This document shows positions 51,461 through 60,275 of a stretch of 64,000 nt of DNA, piece after piece (the first letter of the stretch is position 1; every line of letters starts with the position of its first letter). Below the pieces are notes generated by a model, which was not told where the DNA came from, did not search any database, and was given only the letters and a program-made list of their open reading frames with translations. Origin of the DNA: Pseudomonas fluorescens (GTDB lineage Bacteria > Pseudomonadota > Gammaproteobacteria > Pseudomonadales > Pseudomonadaceae); assembly GCF_902497625.1 (NCBI RefSeq), contig NZ_CABVGX010000025.1:1-64000 (forward strand), read 5' to 3'. A program made the position numbers and the translations under genes.

Positions 51461-52330
51461 ATGCCCCAAGAGCTCACCGCCGAACAGATCCAACAGTCCC
51501 TGCAAGGCATCAGCGTGCCTGCTCAGCCGCAGATCATGGTGGATTTGCAGATGGAGCAGTACATGCCTGATCCGGACCTGGAGGTGATTGCCAAACTGAT
51601 CTCCCAGGACCCCGGCCTTTCGGGTTCTTTACTGAAAATCGTCAATTCGCCGTATTACGGCTTGAGCAACAAGATCACTTCGATTCAGCGTGCAGTGAAT
51701 CTGCTGGGCAGCCGTTCGATCATCAACCTGATCAATGCACAATCGATCAAGGGCGAGATGAACGACGACACCATCGTCACGCTTAACCGTTTCTGGGACA
51801 CCGCTCAGGATGTAGCGATGACTTGCCTGACCCTGGCCAAGCGCATTGGCGTGCAGGCGGGCGACGAAGCCTACGCGCTGGGCCTGTTCCACGACTGCGG
51901 CGTGCCGTTGATGCTCCAGCGTTTTCCCGACTACATGAAGGTGCTGGAACAGGCGTATGCAAGCGCCAGCAGTGAATGTCGGGTAGTCGACACCGAGAAC
52001 CGGGTGTTCAATACCAACCATGCAGTGGTCGGTTATTACACGGCCAAATCCTGGCGCCTGCCGGAACATGTGAGCATGGCAATCGCCAACCATCACAATG
52101 CGCTGGCGATTTTCAACGATGAATCGTCGCGCAACAGTCAGTTGAAAAATCTGCTGGCGATTCTGAAAATGGCCGAGCACATTTGCGCGTCTTATCGAGT
52201 GCTGGGCAATCAGGCCGATGACCATGAATGGAACAGCATTGCGCCAATTGTGCTGGATTACGTCGGGCTGTCAGACTACGACTTCGAAACCCTCAAACAA
52301 ACCATCCGCGACCTTGGCGCTCATCGCTGA
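51461..52330 (+). CDS. HDOD domain-containing protein
   Basis: A 289-residue cytoplasmic signalling protein with one HDOD domain (about residues 20-215): VPAQPQIMVDLQ, LISQDPGLSGSLLKIVNSPYYGLSNKITSIQRAVNLLG, LGLFHDCGVPLMLQRFP and MAIANHHNA. HDOD proteins are catalytically degenerate HD relatives acting in stress or second-messenger signalling. The start at 51461 is an ATG without a strong ribosome site; the frame is open further upstream. It is divergent from pfpI and precedes mutM. Confidence 0.85.
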   Translation: MPQELTAEQIQQSLQGISVPAQPQIMVDLQMEQYMPDPDLEVIAKLISQDPGLSGSLLKIVNSPYYGLSNKITSIQRAVNLLGSRSIINLINAQSIKGEMNDDTIVTLNRFWDTAQDVAMTCLTLAKRIGVQAGDEAYALGLFHDCGVPLMLQRFPDYMKVLEQAYASASSECRVVDTENRVFNTNHAVVGYYTAKSWRLPEHVSMAIANHHNALAIFNDESSRNSQLKNLLAILKMAEHICASYRVLGNQADDHEWNSIAPIVLDYVGLSDYDFETLKQTIRDLGAHR

Positions 52331-52373
52331 GTCGCGGCCAGTGCCTCATCCGAGCGCCTGATCCGAGAGCCCC

Positions 52374-53186
52374 ATGCCAGAACTGCCGGAAGTCGAAACC
52401 ACCCGCCGCGGCATCGCACCTCATCTGGAAGGGCAGCGTGTCAGCCGGGTGATCCTGCGCGACCGTCGTCTGCGCTGGCCGATCCCGGAAGACCTGGATG
52501 TGCGCTTGTCCGGCCAACGCATTGTGTTGGTGGAGCGACGCGCCAAGTATTTGCTGATCAATGCCGAAGTCGGCACCTTGATCAGCCATCTGGGCATGTC
52601 GGGTAACCTGCGTCTGGTCGAGATCGGCATGCCGGCGGCCAAGCACGAGCATGTCGATATCGAACTGGAATCGGGGCTGGCGCTGCGTTACACAGACCCG
52701 CGCCGTTTCGGCGCGATGCTCTGGAGCGCCGATCCGCACAACCATGAGTTGCTGCTGCGTCTTGGGCCGGAGCCGTTGACCGACCTGTTCGACGGCGATC
52801 GCCTGTTCCAGCAGTCCCGCGGACGCTCAATGGCGGTCAAGCCGTTCATCATGGACAACGCGATAGTGGTCGGCGTCGGCAATATTTATGCGACCGAAGC
52901 GCTGTTCGCTGCCGGGATTGACCCGCGTCGCGAGGCCGGGGGCATTTCCCGGGCGCGCTATCTGAAACTGGCGATAGAGATCAAACGTATCCTCGCGGCC
53001 GCGATTGAACGTGGCGGCACGACGTTGCGCGACTTCATCGGTGGCGACGGTCAGCCGGGTTACTTTCAGCAGGAATTGTTTGTGTATGGTCGCGGCGGCA
53101 AGCCGTGCAAGGTCTGCGCAACCGAGCTACGCGAAGTCAAACTCGGCCAGCGCGCCAGCGTGTTTTGCCCGCGCTGTCAGAGATGA
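52374..53186 (+). CDS. mutM: Formamidopyrimidine-DNA glycosylase
   Basis: A 270-residue base-excision repair enzyme that removes 8-oxoguanine. The N-terminus MPELPEVETTRRGI supplies the catalytic Pro2 and Glu3; the helix-two-turns-helix region DNAIVVGVGNIYATEALFAAGI and the C-terminal zinc finger CKVCATEL...FCPRCQ are complete. It lies 43 bp after the HDOD gene. Confidence 0.96.
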   Translation: MPELPEVETTRRGIAPHLEGQRVSRVILRDRRLRWPIPEDLDVRLSGQRIVLVERRAKYLLINAEVGTLISHLGMSGNLRLVEIGMPAAKHEHVDIELESGLALRYTDPRRFGAMLWSADPHNHELLLRLGPEPLTDLFDGDRLFQQSRGRSMAVKPFIMDNAIVVGVGNIYATEALFAAGIDPRREAGGISRARYLKLAIEIKRILAAAIERGGTTLRDFIGGDGQPGYFQQELFVYGRGGKPCKVCATELREVKLGQRASVFCPRCQR

Positions 53187-53240
53187 CAGGGCAATAGGTC
53201 TATAGTCTGTGTTTTCACTGTCCAGTCGAAGGATCGCGTC

Positions 53241-53564
53241 ATGAAACTGTTTCGAACCCTCGCCGTTGTTTTGCTGATCAGCACCGCTACTTCAGCGCTG
53301 GCGTCCAATGTCGGAAGTGGCGATCCGCGCTACACCATCCAGAACCCGCCGGCTTACGCCATGATCGGCGATTTGCTGATCGCCCGGCCTTTGTTGATCG
53401 TGGCCACGGTGATCGGTGCCGGTCTGTTCGTGGTGGCTTTGCCGTTTACCGCGTTTGATGGCGGCATTGGCGATGCTGGCAAGGCGCTTGTGGTCGATCC
53501 AGGGAAAGCCGCGTTTGTGCGGTGCCTGGGGTGTATCGGCGAGGGGTTCGAGCAGCGGGAGTGA
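53241..53564 (+). CDS. Small membrane protein of unknown function
   Basis: A 107-residue protein with a signal peptide (MKLFRTLAVVLLISTATSALAS) and one further hydrophobic segment (LLIARPLLIVATVIGAGLFVVALPF). It ends in VRCLGCIGEGFEQRE with a CxxC pair. It corresponds by position to P. aeruginosa PA0358, a conserved hypothetical protein that automated pipelines sometimes call a multidrug transporter without basis. No function can be assigned. Confidence 0.7.
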   Translation: MKLFRTLAVVLLISTATSALASNVGSGDPRYTIQNPPAYAMIGDLLIARPLLIVATVIGAGLFVVALPFTAFDGGIGDAGKALVVDPGKAAFVRCLGCIGEGFEQRE

Positions 53565-53594
53565 GGTCAGTCGGATCTTCGGTGTGGTTAATGT

Positions 53595-53693
53595 CCTCAT
53601 CGCTAGCAGGCTAGCTCCCACAGGGACCTGGGTGACCACAACACTGTGATCCAATCCGCGACTTGTGGGAGGCTAGCCTGCAGGCGATGACGG
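53595..53693. repeat. REPIN, variant subtype
   Basis: TCATCGCTAGCAGGCTAGCT plus CCCACAGGG on the left; TTGTGGGAGGCTAGCCTGCA plus GGCGATGA on the right. The core GCTAGCAGGCTAGC differs from the usual sequence. The right arm has suffered an insertion (GGGAGGCTAGCC), so pairing is imperfect. Confidence 0.75.
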
Positions 53694-53787
53694 CGGCATT
53701 GGACTTTCAATGCTGACTGACCTATCGCAATCTTGCTGTAGGGCGATCCGACGATGAGGGCGGTACAAGCTCTACAGAATGCCTGAC

Positions 53788-54039
53788 TCAAACCTTCCCG
53801 GTAATCACCCGATACTTCGCCATCAATTGCTCTTCGGTTTCCGGATGTGCTTCGTCCAGCGGAATGCAATCTACCGGGCACACTTGCTGGCATTGCGGTT
53901 CGTCGTAGTGACCCACGCACTGCGTGCACAAGTTCGGGTCGATCACGTAGATCTCTTCGCCTTGGGAAATGGCAGCGTTCGGGCACTCAGGTTCGCAGAC
54001 GTCGCAATTGATGCAATCGTCAGTGATGATCAGGGACAT
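53788..54039 (-). CDS. fdx1: 2[4Fe-4S] ferredoxin, YfhL/Alvin type
   Basis: An 83-residue electron carrier. The two clusters are bound by CINCDVCEPECPN and by CTQCVGHYDEPQCQQVCPVDC, the second with the extra loop typical of Alvin-type ferredoxins, whose clusters have very low potential. The start at 54039 (MSLIITDDCINCD) gives the usual length. It lies downstream of coaD on the same strand, an arrangement conserved in Pseudomonas. The electron-transfer partner is not shown. Confidence 0.93.
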   Translation of the reverse strand: MSLIITDDCINCDVCEPECPNAAISQGEEIYVIDPNLCTQCVGHYDEPQCQQVCPVDCIPLDEAHPETEEQLMAKYRVITGKV

Positions 54040-54103
54040 GCTAACTCCAGCCGGGGCGCGGAGCCCGGGCGCAATAAACCAATGCGCGCAATTGTGCCGC
54101 ATT

Positions 54104-54128
54104 GGCGCCCGCAGTGCACGCGGGCGCC
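54104..54128 (-). terminator. Strong hairpin after coaD
   Basis: A perfect 9-bp stem, GGCGCCCGC (54104-54112) and GCGGGCGCC (54120-54128), with a 7-base loop, 14 bp beyond the coaD stop. It lacks a T-tract, so it may be an attenuating or RNA-stabilising hairpin rather than a true terminator before fdx1. Confidence 0.45.
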
Positions 54129-54141
54129 GCTCGAGCGGTTG

Positions 54142-54621
54142 TTACTTCTTGAAGCGTTCCGTCAGAGCGTCTGCCACGGCGGGGTGGACAAACTTGGTGA
54201 TATCGCCGCCCAGGGCGGCAATTTCACGGACCAGCGTCGACGAAATGAACGAATAACGCTCCGACGGTGTGAGAAACAGACTTTCCACATCCGGCGCCAG
54301 CTGACGATTCATGTTGGCAAGCTGAAACTCGTACTCGAAGTCCGACACCGCACGCAGGCCACGCAAGAACACATTGGCGTTCTTCTCTTTGGCGAAATGC
54401 GCCAGCAACGTCGAAAAACCGACCACTTCTACGTTCGGTAAATGTTTGGTGACCTCGCGGGCAAGCTCTACTCGCTGTTCCAGGGGAAACAACGGGTTTT
54501 TCTTCGGGCTGGCAGCGACAGCAATGATCACGTGATCGAACAGGCGCGCGGCGCGTTCGACCAAGTCGCCATGGCCCTTGGTAATAGGGTCGAAGGTACC
54601 TGGGTACAACACTCGGTTCAT
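54142..54621 (-). CDS. coaD: Phosphopantetheine adenylyltransferase
   Basis: A 159-residue nucleotidyltransferase making dephospho-CoA in coenzyme A synthesis. The HIGH-type motif is TKGH at residues 14-17 in YPGTFDPITKGHGDLVERA; the C-terminal ISSTLVREIA is diagnostic, and the middle FLRGLRAVSDFEYEFQLANMN is standard. Length equals that of E. coli CoaD. Confidence 0.97.
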   Translation of the reverse strand: MNRVLYPGTFDPITKGHGDLVERAARLFDHVIIAVAASPKKNPLFPLEQRVELAREVTKHLPNVEVVGFSTLLAHFAKEKNANVFLRGLRAVSDFEYEFQLANMNRQLAPDVESLFLTPSERYSFISSTLVREIAALGGDITKFVHPAVADALTERFKK

Positions 54622-54736
54622 CGCGTCGTCCTGGCGGGAGTCCGTTGGGGAGTCGGATGGTATCGCAGCATTCCCGGTCGGCCAAGTCGCCTGTTGATTA
54701 AGTAGGCACTATAGACGACAGGCATATTGTCTCGTT

Positions 54737-56332
54737 TCAGCGGTTTTTCAAACGTTCGGCCAGGGAAGTTGCCAGTTGCGCGGTCAGCCCATAGACGGAC
54801 AGTTGCGGGTTCGCGCCAATGCTGGTGGGGAATAGCGAGCCGTCGTGGATCGACAGATTGGCAATCTGATGATGGCGGCCGAGGCTGTCGGTCACTGCGT
54901 TTTTCGGATCTTCGCCCATGGCACAGCCGCCCATCACATGCGCACTGCCCAGGCGCGTGCGGTAGAGCTGCAGGCTCAAACCGTCGATCAGCGTTCGCGC
55001 CTCCCCAAGGGTTTTCACATAACGCGCATCTGCATGCATCGGCATCACCGCTTTGGCGCCACCGGCAAACTGGATCTCGGCCATGCTGTGAAACGCCCGG
55101 CGCAGTCCGTCCCAGGTGTAGGGCGAAACTGTGTAGTCAAGGACCGGCGTGCCATCGCCGCGCAACTCAACGCTGCCGCCCGGGCTGTCCGGATGGAAGC
55201 CATCGCGCAACAGGGCGAGCATGGCGTGGGTATTAGGCAGGTTGTGCATGTGGCGCGCGCTTTCGTCGCCAAAGCCACCCAGCAGAGTGCTCGCCAATGC
55301 CGGGTGCAGCGGCGGCACTTCCAGTTTGTAGGACATCTTGCCAGTGGTGCCGTCCTGCCACTGAAAATGGTCGGAATAGATTGATTGCGGCGCGCCGTAA
55401 AAGGGGTTGATCACCTCGTCGAACAGCGCGGCAGACATGTTGACCAGATGCAGGAACGTGCGCTTGCCCAGCCGCTGGTGCGGATCGGGCGCGTCGGAGC
55501 GCAGGAGCAGGGCGGGGCTGTTGATGCCGCCGCCAGCCAATACGTAATGCCGCGCCTTGACCGTGATGGTCTTGCCGGTGGGTTCGACGCAGCGTTGGTC
55601 CATGGCGACACAGCGCAACTCGCTGATGGTATCGCCGCTGAACAGGAGTTTTTCAGCGCGGGTCAGATACAGCAGCTCACCACCGTTTTCCAGGGTCGCC
55701 GGTATAGTCGTGACCAGCATCGATTGCTTGGCATTGGTCGGACAACCCATGCCGCAGTAACCGATATTCCAGCAACCGCGCACGTTGCGCGGGATGACGT
55801 GCCAGCTGTAACCGAGTTGCTCGCAGCCCCTGCGGATCACGTCGTTGTTGGCATTGGGCGGAACTTGCCACGGCGCGACACCGAGGCGCTGTTCCATGTG
55901 CTCGAACCAGGGGGCCATGTCGGCGGGAGAGTGGCCTTTTACATCATGCTCACTGGCCCAGTGTGCCAGCGTCGGGTCAGGCGTGCGAAAGCTTGATGTC
56001 CAGTTGATCAGTGTGGTGCCGCCGACGGCCCGCCCTTGCAGAATAGTGATCGCGCCGTCCTTGCTCATACGGCCGATGCCTTCCTGATAGAGGCTGGTGT
56101 AGGCCTGATCTTCGAGCATCTTGAAATCGCTGCTGGTTTTCAGCGGGCCTTCTTCGATCAGCAGCACCGTGTAGCCGGCGGCGCTGAGGATTTCCGCTGT
56201 CGTGCCCCCGCCCGCGCCGCTGCCGATGATCGCCACGTCGGCTTCCAGGGTCAGATTCTCCGTCAGGCGGGAGCCGTCGCGGGTTTTCCAGCCACGGGCC
56301 ATGCCTTCGCGGAACGGATCGGGTACGGGCAT
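54737..56332 (-). CDS. laoA: GMC-type long-chain alcohol dehydrogenase LaoA
   Basis: A 531-residue FAD enzyme of the GMC family. The start at 56332 (MPVPDPFREGMARGWKTRDG) is chosen because the upstream extension crosses a REP-like gap. The dinucleotide motif AIIGSGAGGGTTAEILSAAGYTVLLIEEG and the C-terminal GSAHVMGGCAMGEDP and LFPTSIGANPQLSVYGLTAQLA with the catalytic His/Asn region are intact. The laoC-laoB-laoA order with divergent laoR corresponds to P. aeruginosa PA0364-PA0367, where LaoA oxidises long-chain alcohols from SDS and alkane degradation. It has no own signal sequence; LaoB may carry or assist it. Confidence 0.88.
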   Translation of the reverse strand: MPVPDPFREGMARGWKTRDGSRLTENLTLEADVAIIGSGAGGGTTAEILSAAGYTVLLIEEGPLKTSSDFKMLEDQAYTSLYQEGIGRMSKDGAITILQGRAVGGTTLINWTSSFRTPDPTLAHWASEHDVKGHSPADMAPWFEHMEQRLGVAPWQVPPNANNDVIRRGCEQLGYSWHVIPRNVRGCWNIGYCGMGCPTNAKQSMLVTTIPATLENGGELLYLTRAEKLLFSGDTISELRCVAMDQRCVEPTGKTITVKARHYVLAGGGINSPALLLRSDAPDPHQRLGKRTFLHLVNMSAALFDEVINPFYGAPQSIYSDHFQWQDGTTGKMSYKLEVPPLHPALASTLLGGFGDESARHMHNLPNTHAMLALLRDGFHPDSPGGSVELRGDGTPVLDYTVSPYTWDGLRRAFHSMAEIQFAGGAKAVMPMHADARYVKTLGEARTLIDGLSLQLYRTRLGSAHVMGGCAMGEDPKNAVTDSLGRHHQIANLSIHDGSLFPTSIGANPQLSVYGLTAQLATSLAERLKNR

Positions 56333-56462
56333 GTTCTTGATCTCATAATGTTCTGAAGTTGAAGGTAAGGCGGCTGACGCCTTCACGGGCCAGCCACGCT
56401 CCCACAAGAACGACGCGAACCCCTGCGGGAGCCGGCTTGGTCGCGAAGGGCGCGACTCGATC

Positions 56463-57008
56463 TCAAACGGTCGGCGGTCCCGGATACCCGCAATGCGCCC
56501 ACGACTCCTTGCGGGCATACCATGCCATCATCACCATTTGCAGCAACGAGCTATGCCCCATGCGCAGCAGACTTAACGAGCTGTTTTCCCAGCGCTGCAG
56601 AAAGTGCCGTATCTGATCGGCACTGGCGTTTTCCCAGCTGCCCCAGATCCCGGTCAGCGGTCCGCGCGTGACAGCCATCCCCAGCACATCGAACAATTGC
56701 CGGGTCAGCTTGAGCATTTCCGGCGACAGGTGGTCGAGCCCGCTGTCCAGGTTCTTGAGGGTGCCGTCGACGGCCGCTGTCATGTTTGCTATGGCCACGG
56801 CACCGTCGAGCATCACCGGGATCACTGCCCTTAAAAACAGCAGATCCCCCGTGCGTAATGTCGCAAAACCGTTGGCGGGGCTGCTTGAAGAACAGCCGCT
56901 CAGGCCCGCGCCCACTCCGGCAGTGGCCAGGAACGCGCTCGCGCCAATTCCGAATTTGAGCAAGCCGCGCCGTGACAGCGTGGGTGATTCAGACAGGTCT
57001 GGGCTCAT
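56463..57008 (-). CDS. laoB: LaoB, Tat-signal lipoprotein-like partner of LaoA
   Basis: A 181-residue protein. The N-terminus has a twin-arginine motif (SRRGLLKFG, Arg13-Arg14), a hydrophobic stretch and a lipobox-like LSGC with Cys39 followed by a Ser run. The remainder is helical and resembles the small subunit of membrane GMC dehydrogenases (gluconate 2-dehydrogenase subunit 3 type). It probably escorts LaoA through the Tat route or anchors it. It is 28 bp after laoC and 130 bp before laoA. Confidence 0.8.
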   Translation of the reverse strand: MSPDLSESPTLSRRGLLKFGIGASAFLATAGVGAGLSGCSSSSPANGFATLRTGDLLFLRAVIPVMLDGAVAIANMTAAVDGTLKNLDSGLDHLSPEMLKLTRQLFDVLGMAVTRGPLTGIWGSWENASADQIRHFLQRWENSSLSLLRMGHSSLLQMVMMAWYARKESWAHCGYPGPPTV

Positions 57009-57036
57009 TATTGTTATTACCCGCGTGCGACGGTTG

Positions 57037-58467
57037 TTAACGGATAAACAGCTTCTGAATCAGTTTCTGAATGGACTTGCCATACGGCGGGTAGATCAAT
57101 CGCGCCGCATTGAAGCGCTGTTTGATCAGCACACCCTTGGCCTTGCTGAACGTCATAAATCCTTCGCGCCCGTGGTAATGGCCCATTCCCGAGGCGCCGA
57201 TACCGCCAAACGGCATATCGTCCTGAGCGACATGCGACAAGGTGTCGTTGAGGCACACGCCGCCGGAATGGGTTTCATGCAACACGCGGTTTTGTTCGCG
57301 CTTGTCGTAGCCAAAGTAGTACAGCGCCAGCGGCCGAGGTCGTTGATTGATGTAGGCGAACGCCTCGTCCAGATCCTTGTAGGGAACAATCGGCAGCAAC
57401 GGCCCGAAGATTTCGTCCTGCATCACCATCATGTCTTCAGTGACATTGAGCAGCAGGCTGTGACTCATGCGACGACCCTGACCCTGGTCGAACAACGGAA
57501 TCAATAGCGCGCCTTTGCTGGTGGCATCGCTCACATATCCGTTCAGTCGAGCGAGTTGTCGGTCATTGATGATCGCGGTGTAGTCCGGGTTGTCTGCAAG
57601 TGTCGGATAAAACCCGCGGACAGCCTGACGATACGCTTCGACAAAGGCGCCGACACGTTCATGCGGCACCAGGACATAGTCGGGCGCCACACAGGTTTGT
57701 CCGGCATTGAGGGTTTTGCCGAATGCGATGCGCTCGGCCGCGTCTTTGAGCGGTACGTCGCGGGAAACGATGGCTGGCGACTTGCCTCCCAGTTCAAGCG
57801 TCACCGGCGTCAGGTTCTCCGCAGCGGCGCGCATCACGTGTTTGCCGATGCTGGTGGCGCCGGTGAACAGCAAGTGATCGAAGCGCAGCCTGGAAAATGC
57901 CACGCCCATGTCAGCCTCGCCAAGCACCACGCAGACCAGGTCTTGCGGGAAAATCCGGCCGAGCAGCTCCTTGAGGAGCAAACCGGTGGCCGGTGTCGAC
58001 TCACTGAGTTTGAGCATCACCCGATTGCCCGCCGAGAGCGCGCCCACCAACGGGCCGATGGCCAGATACAGCGGATAATTCCACGGCACGATCACCCCGA
58101 CCACGCCCAGCGGTTGATAAACCACCTTGGCCGCCGCCGGCTGGAAAGCCAGCCCGACCTTGCGCGGCGAGGCTTTCATCCAGCCTTTCAAGTGCTGACT
58201 GGCGTAATGAATGCCGTGCAGGCTGGGCATCAGTTCGGCGAGGAGGGTTTCGTCAGCGCTGCGATGACTGAAATCCTGGCTGATCGCGTCGATCAGGCGC
58301 TGACGCTCATTGCTCAATAGGTCGCGCAAGGCTTTCAGCCATTGCAGGCGCTGCGCGGCGGGCGGCATCGGGTTGGCAGCATAGGCCGCGCGCTGGGCGT
58401 TGAATTGTTGTTGAAGGTCGTCCAGTGGCTGCTGCAAACTTTGCAGGTAGGCAATTTCAGCAGGCAT
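57037..58467 (-). CDS. laoC: Aldehyde dehydrogenase LaoC (coniferyl-aldehyde-dehydrogenase type)
   Basis: A 476-residue NAD(P)-dependent aldehyde dehydrogenase of the class-3-like group. VGVIVPWNYPLYLAIGPLV, the catalytic Glu region LELGGKSPAIVS and the nucleophilic Cys in NAGQTCVAPDYVLV are intact. The hydrophobic C-terminal part is like coniferyl and fatty-aldehyde dehydrogenases. In the Lao system it converts the long-chain aldehyde from LaoA to the fatty acid. A GGAG lies six bases before the ATG. It is the first gene of laoCBA. Confidence 0.9.
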   Translation of the reverse strand: MPAEIAYLQSLQQPLDDLQQQFNAQRAAYAANPMPPAAQRLQWLKALRDLLSNERQRLIDAISQDFSHRSADETLLAELMPSLHGIHYASQHLKGWMKASPRKVGLAFQPAAAKVVYQPLGVVGVIVPWNYPLYLAIGPLVGALSAGNRVMLKLSESTPATGLLLKELLGRIFPQDLVCVVLGEADMGVAFSRLRFDHLLFTGATSIGKHVMRAAAENLTPVTLELGGKSPAIVSRDVPLKDAAERIAFGKTLNAGQTCVAPDYVLVPHERVGAFVEAYRQAVRGFYPTLADNPDYTAIINDRQLARLNGYVSDATSKGALLIPLFDQGQGRRMSHSLLLNVTEDMMVMQDEIFGPLLPIVPYKDLDEAFAYINQRPRPLALYYFGYDKREQNRVLHETHSGGVCLNDTLSHVAQDDMPFGGIGASGMGHYHGREGFMTFSKAKGVLIKQRFNAARLIYPPYGKSIQKLIQKLFIR

Positions 58468-58483
58468 CGTCAGCTCCGGATTT

Positions 58484-58518
58484 ATTGTAATGATGAGCTT
58501 TTTAGAGTCAATGCTCTA
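58484..58518 (-). promoter_or_regulatory. laoCBA promoter with candidate LaoR operator
   Basis: On the minus strand, TTGACT (58506-58511) and TACAAT (58484-58489) are separated by 16 bp. The inverted repeat TAGAG-N6-CTCTA (58503-58518) overlaps the -35 box, so a bound TetR-type protein would block polymerase. It lies between the divergent laoC and laoR starts. Confidence 0.55.
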
Positions 58519-58613
58519 GGAAGTCAAATACCCTGTTCGCATCCTGTGGTTTTATCCGTTCGTCGATAAGCCGTAAGATGCCCGTTATCGCACTCTGAAT
58601 TAAAGCTCAAGCC

Positions 58614-59285
58614 ATGGCCCCTCGGATCAAAACCAGCGAGCGCATCGTGCAGAACAGCCTCGAGCTGTTCAATCAGCAGGGCGAGCGCAGTATCAGCACC
58701 AATCACATTGCCGCCCACATGGAGATCTCTCCGGGCAATCTGTATTACCACTTCCCTAACAAGCAGGCGATTATCGCCGTGCTGTTCAGTGAGTATGAGA
58801 GCCTCGTCGACAGTTTTTTGCGTCCGCCCCAGGGGCGCGCGGCAACGGTCGATGACAAGCGTTTTTATCTGCAGGAATTGTTGGCGGCCATGTGGCGCTA
58901 TCGTTTTCTGCATCGCGACCTCGAACACCTGCTGGACAGTGACCCCGATCTCGCGGCGCGTTATCGGCGCTTCTCACAGCGCTGTCTCATCCATGGCACC
59001 CACATTTACGCAGGCTTCGTCGACGCCGGCATTCTGCGCATGGACAAGGTCCAGATCGAATCGCTGACCCTGAATGCGTGGATTATTCTGACGTCCTGGG
59101 TACGTTTTCTATGCACAACGCGGGAAAATTCCAGCCATTTGAGCGAACAGGCGATTAAACGCGGCGTGTATCAAGTGCTGGTGCTGGAGGCCGGATTTGT
59201 CACTGATCAGTCGCGCGCCGCGGTCAACGCATTGTTCGAAGAGTTTTACGTGCCGCTGGCCCAGGCGCTCGAGGAAGTGCAGTAG
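58614..59285 (+). CDS. laoR: TetR-family regulator LaoR
   Basis: A 223-residue repressor. The N-terminal helix-turn-helix is KTSERIVQNSLELFNQQGER, SISTNHIAAHMEISPGNLYYHFPNK (residues ~6-50); the C-terminal helical domain should bind an acyl ligand. It is divergent from laoCBA, as in P. aeruginosa, where LaoR represses the lao genes. The 146-bp intergenic region carries an inverted repeat suited to a TetR dimer. Confidence 0.88.
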   Translation: MAPRIKTSERIVQNSLELFNQQGERSISTNHIAAHMEISPGNLYYHFPNKQAIIAVLFSEYESLVDSFLRPPQGRAATVDDKRFYLQELLAAMWRYRFLHRDLEHLLDSDPDLAARYRRFSQRCLIHGTHIYAGFVDAGILRMDKVQIESLTLNAWIILTSWVRFLCTTRENSSHLSEQAIKRGVYQVLVLEAGFVTDQSRAAVNALFEEFYVPLAQALEEVQ

Positions 59286-59318
59286 GATCCAGCATCATCG
59301 CCATCACAGGAGCCCGTT

Positions 59319-60173
59319 ATGCCCATTGCGCAACTGATCAGCCCACAAGCACTTGACCAGAAAAAAGAGCAGCCAGGGCGGGTGATTCTGGACTGTCGTT
59401 TTGCCCTTGAAGACCCGGTCTACGGTCAGCGCAGTTATGCCGAAGGTCACATCGCCGGGTCCAGCTTCGCCGATCTTGAACGTGATTTGAGCGGTGAAGT
59501 GGTCAAAGGAGTTACCGGGCGGCACCCGTTGCCGCAAGCGCAGGACCTGATCGAGCGACTGCAAGCCTGGGGTGTGAATGCCGACAGCGAAGTGATTCTA
59601 TACGACGACGGACCAGGTGCTTACGCGGCACGGGCCTGGTGGCTGCTGGCGTGGCTGGGCAAGCGCGACGGCGTGTTCATTCTCGATGGCGGTATCAAGG
59701 CCTGGCATGCCGCCGGATTGCCACTGAGCCTTGATGCGCCGTCGATCATCCGCGGCACCTTCACCGGCACGCCTGATGATTCGTTGGTGCTCGATGCCGA
59801 GCAGCTGCAACAGCGACTTGGCCAGCCAGCGCTGACCTTGCTCGACGCCCGGACCTTGCCGCGCTTTAAAGGCGAGGTGGAGCCAATCGACCCGGTGGCT
59901 GGGCACATTCCCGGTGCGCAGTGTGCCGCGTTTACCGACAACCTTGGCAGTGACGGTCGATTTTTGCCCGCCGATCAGCTCAAGCAGCGCTTCGCTGAAA
60001 AGCTCGCTGATCGTTCACCGGAGCACCTGGTGGCGTATTGCGGCTCCGGGGTCACCGCTTGCCATAACCTCTTTGCTTTGTGCCTGGCGGGTTATCCGCT
60101 CGGTGCTTTGTACGCCGGGTCGTGGAGCGAGTGGATCAACGAGCCGGCGCGGGGCATCGCGGTTGGCGAATAG
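59319..60173 (+). CDS. Sulfurtransferase (thiosulfate/3-mercaptopyruvate type)
   Basis: A 284-residue protein with two rhodanese domains. The C-terminal active loop is YCGSGVTACHN with Cys241; CGSGVTA is the form associated with 3-mercaptopyruvate sulfurtransferases rather than CRKGVT thiosulfate enzymes. The N-terminal domain has DCRFALEDPVYGQRSYAEGHI but no active Cys. It begins 34 bp after laoR on the same strand. Confidence 0.88.
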   Translation: MPIAQLISPQALDQKKEQPGRVILDCRFALEDPVYGQRSYAEGHIAGSSFADLERDLSGEVVKGVTGRHPLPQAQDLIERLQAWGVNADSEVILYDDGPGAYAARAWWLLAWLGKRDGVFILDGGIKAWHAAGLPLSLDAPSIIRGTFTGTPDDSLVLDAEQLQQRLGQPALTLLDARTLPRFKGEVEPIDPVAGHIPGAQCAAFTDNLGSDGRFLPADQLKQRFAEKLADRSPEHLVAYCGSGVTACHNLFALCLAGYPLGALYAGSWSEWINEPARGIAVGE

Positions 60174-60182
60174 TCGCTATAC

Positions 60183-60272
60183 CCTGTGGGAGCAGGCTTG
60201 CTCGCGAAAACGGTCCGTCAATGGCACAGGTGTCTTCTGGCCTGACTCATCGCGAGCAAGCTTTCATAGCGG
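60183..60272. repeat. Decayed REPIN
   Basis: The left copy CCCTGTGGGAGCAGGCTTGC plus TCGCGAAA is intact. The right copy has ATCGCGAGCAAGCTTTCATA, where the expected GCTCCCACAG outer arm is replaced. It lies between convergent sulfurtransferase and hydrolase genes. Confidence 0.7.
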
Positions 60273-60275
60273 TGT

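Noticed and set aside
56333..56518. A 5' extension of laoA by 62 codons
   Set aside because: It runs through a degenerate REP-like gap and into the end of laoB; the MPVPDPF start matches the family.
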